A stretch of DNA of 13,577 nucleotides from contig JAEZWY010000116.1 of NCBI GenBank assembly GCA_023442905.1, positions 1-13,577 of the forward strand, given 5' to 3'. This stretch comes from Bacillota bacterium (GTDB lineage Bacteria > Bacillota > Bacilli > Lactobacillales > Aerococcaceae). Each line of letters begins with the position of its first letter. Position 1 is the first letter of the stretch. A program made the position numbers and the translations under genes. The notes under the pieces are model-generated. The model was given only the letters and a program-made list of their open reading frames with translations. It had not been told where the DNA came from and did not search any database. Shown one piece after another: positions 12,186 to 13,577 of the stretch.

Positions 12186-13577
12186 TTAAAATTTTCGCCA
12201 AGTTGATCTAGAAAATAAAATAATTACTGGGTAAATTTCTAAACGCCCAATAATCATTCCTACTGACATTACAATCTTTGAAAAATTAGACAAGGAAGCA
12301 TAGTCTTGAGACGGCCCCAGTAAATCTAGAGATCCCCCAATATTTGAAATGGTAGCAATTGTCGCAGAGAATGCAGATGAAAAGTTTAAAGTGTCAAAAG
12401 AAAGCACAACCAATATTAATACAAATACTGCTAAATAGGTCATCAGGTAATAAACAATACCATAATGAACATTCTTTTCAATTCTTTTCCCATTGTAAGT
12501 CATTGGAATGACCCTATTAGGTGCTAATAAATGTTGGATTTCGTGCTTGATTGATCGTAAGTAGATCCCAATTCGGATTACTTTTAACCCGGACGCAGTT
12601 GATCCTGACATTGACCCAATAAACATTAACAATAATATTGTCGTATGTGCTGCAATTGGCCACTGTAAAATATCTACTGTGGTGTAAGCAGTTGTTGACA
12701 TAATGGAAATAATATTGAATAGCACATCATGAATCATGCGGAAAAAATTATCATAATACGGGATTAATGCCAAACTAATAATAGCTAATGCACCTAATAT
12801 GATATAAATATACCACTTTAATTCTTCATCTTTAAAAATCTCTTTCCAACGTTTCTCATAAGCCAAGTAGAAGAAGTTAAAGTTTAAACCAAAAGTAAAC
12901 ATCGCAATCATCAAAATAGTTTCAACTACCCTTGAATCATAGTGAGCAATGGATGTTGGATAAATATTAAAACCACCTGTACCAGCTGTACCCATGGACA
13001 GTAACATAGATTCAAACCATGGGACCCCAGCAATCCAAAGTAAGACTGTAAATACCGCCGTTAGAAAAAGATAGATAAAGTATAAAATATAAATGGATGA
13101 AGAAACCCTAGATTCTAACTTACCTGTCGTAGGCCCTGGTAACTCAGCACGCATCACGTATACACCTTTTGCACCCATATTAGGCACAATATACAGAAGG
13201 AATATCAACATACCCATTCCCCCTACCAGCAAGGTAAAGGACCGCCAAAACATCAGCGATTCTGGTAACACGTTTAAAGTATCTACTAGTACACTAGCAC
13301 CAGTAGTTGTAAAGCCAGAAACGGCCTCGAATAAGGCATCTATATAAGAGTTTACAGCACCTGACAAGTAAAATGGTAAAGCCCCAAACATGGAGATTAA
13401 AAACCAGGATAAGGACACTAGGACAAAGCCCTCTCGAGCAAAAAAGACGTCTTTTTCTGGTTGTCTAATTGACATCAATTTACCAACAATGAAGGTGATC
13501 AGCATAGAAACGATGAAAGCAAGGATCACTTTAAGCTCATTTTGATAAAGAAAAGCTATTAATAAAGAGGGTAGCAT
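12186..13577 (-). CDS. trkH: TrkH/KtrB-family potassium uptake protein, 5' end outside the window
   Basis: 463 residues visible. The Met at the window edge is probably internal, because TrkH proteins normally have a transmembrane segment ending in MLP-type residues here. The protein has the fourfold M1-P-M2 pore architecture. Selectivity-filter loops are FTTTGAS (89-95), MGTAGTGGFN (195-204), MSTTAYTTVD (293-302) and TIATISNIGGS (406-416). The segment GSMSGSTASGLKVIR (321-335) corresponds to the family's GG..GST.GGIK.R stretch, and GRLEIYPVIILF (444-455) is the typical C-terminus. It would form the K+-conducting membrane subunit working with a cytoplasmic TrkA/KtrA, which is not in the window. 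Odd: the third filter loop has Ala297 where Gly is expected, and two Gly positions of the following motif are Ser or Ala. Ends at a strong terminator. Confidence 0.92.
   Translation of the reverse strand: MLPSLLIAFLYQNELKVILAFIVSMLITFIVGKLMSIRQPEKDVFFAREGFVLVSLSWFLISMFGALPFYLSGAVNSYIDALFEAVSGFTTTGASVLVDTLNVLPESLMFWRSFTLLVGGMGMLIFLLYIVPNMGAKGVYVMRAELPGPTTGKLESRVSSSIYILYFIYLFLTAVFTVLLWIAGVPWFESMLLSMGTAGTGGFNIYPTSIAHYDSRVVETILMIAMFTFGLNFNFFYLAYEKRWKEIFKDEELKWYIYIILGALAIISLALIPYYDNFFRMIHDVLFNIISIMSTTAYTTVDILQWPIAAHTTILLLMFIGSMSGSTASGLKVIRIGIYLRSIKHEIQHLLAPNRVIPMTYNGKRIEKNVHYGIVYYLMTYLAVFVLILVVLSFDTLNFSSAFSATIATISNIGGSLDLLGPSQDYASLSNFSKIVMSVGMIIGRLEIYPVIILFSRSTWRKF

Overview
The window is low-GC, AT-rich DNA with short intergenic gaps, strong AGGAGG ribosome binding sites and stem-loop/T-tract terminators. 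The glycerol genes glpK-glpO-glpF include an oxygen-dependent glycerophosphate oxidase, which is typical of Lactobacillales. I infer a lactic acid bacterium, probably of the Aerococcaceae/Carnobacteriaceae/Enterococcaceae range; no rRNA or other decisive marker is present. Nearly all genes lie on the minus strand. Only an acetyltransferase and a decayed gene lie on the plus strand.

Right to left along the main transcription direction: the 3' part of a TrkH-family K+ transporter gene (13577-12186) ends at a bidirectional terminator. Next is the operon glpK (11943), glpO (10395), glpF (8488): glycerol uptake, phosphorylation and H2O2-forming oxidation. It has a candidate promoter and a CcpA-type cre in its leader. 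A shared terminator (7735-7766) separates it from a convergent GNAT acetyltransferase gene (7154-7714, plus strand). A noncoding stretch follows, then an orphan tyrosine recombinase (6658-5597), a near-perfect 34-bp dif-like inverted repeat (5451-5484), and a pseudogene of an ATP-grasp enzyme (about 5014-5423, plus strand) with a 1-nt frameshift, a nonsense codon and a missing 5' half.

A two-gene unit follows: a SatD-like protein (4861-4196) and a DUF3307 membrane protein (4209-3490). Its promoter -10 boxes are embedded in repeated palindromes, which suggests autoregulation. SatD looks like a diverged nucleotide-cyclase/GGDEF-like domain fused to a C-terminal helix-turn-helix. This is the best candidate in the window for an undescribed system.

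The left end is an operon acyl-CoA dehydrogenase - etfB - etfA - Crp/Fnr regulator (3233 to beyond position 1). Its promoter carries a perfect FNR-type box (TTGAT-N4-ATCAA) placed about 42 bp upstream of the predicted start point, the class II activator position. A second Crp-type box lies 99 bp further upstream. Because the last gene of the operon encodes a Crp/Fnr regulator, a feedback circuit controlling an anaerobic flavin-dependent acyl-CoA redox unit is a reasonable inference.
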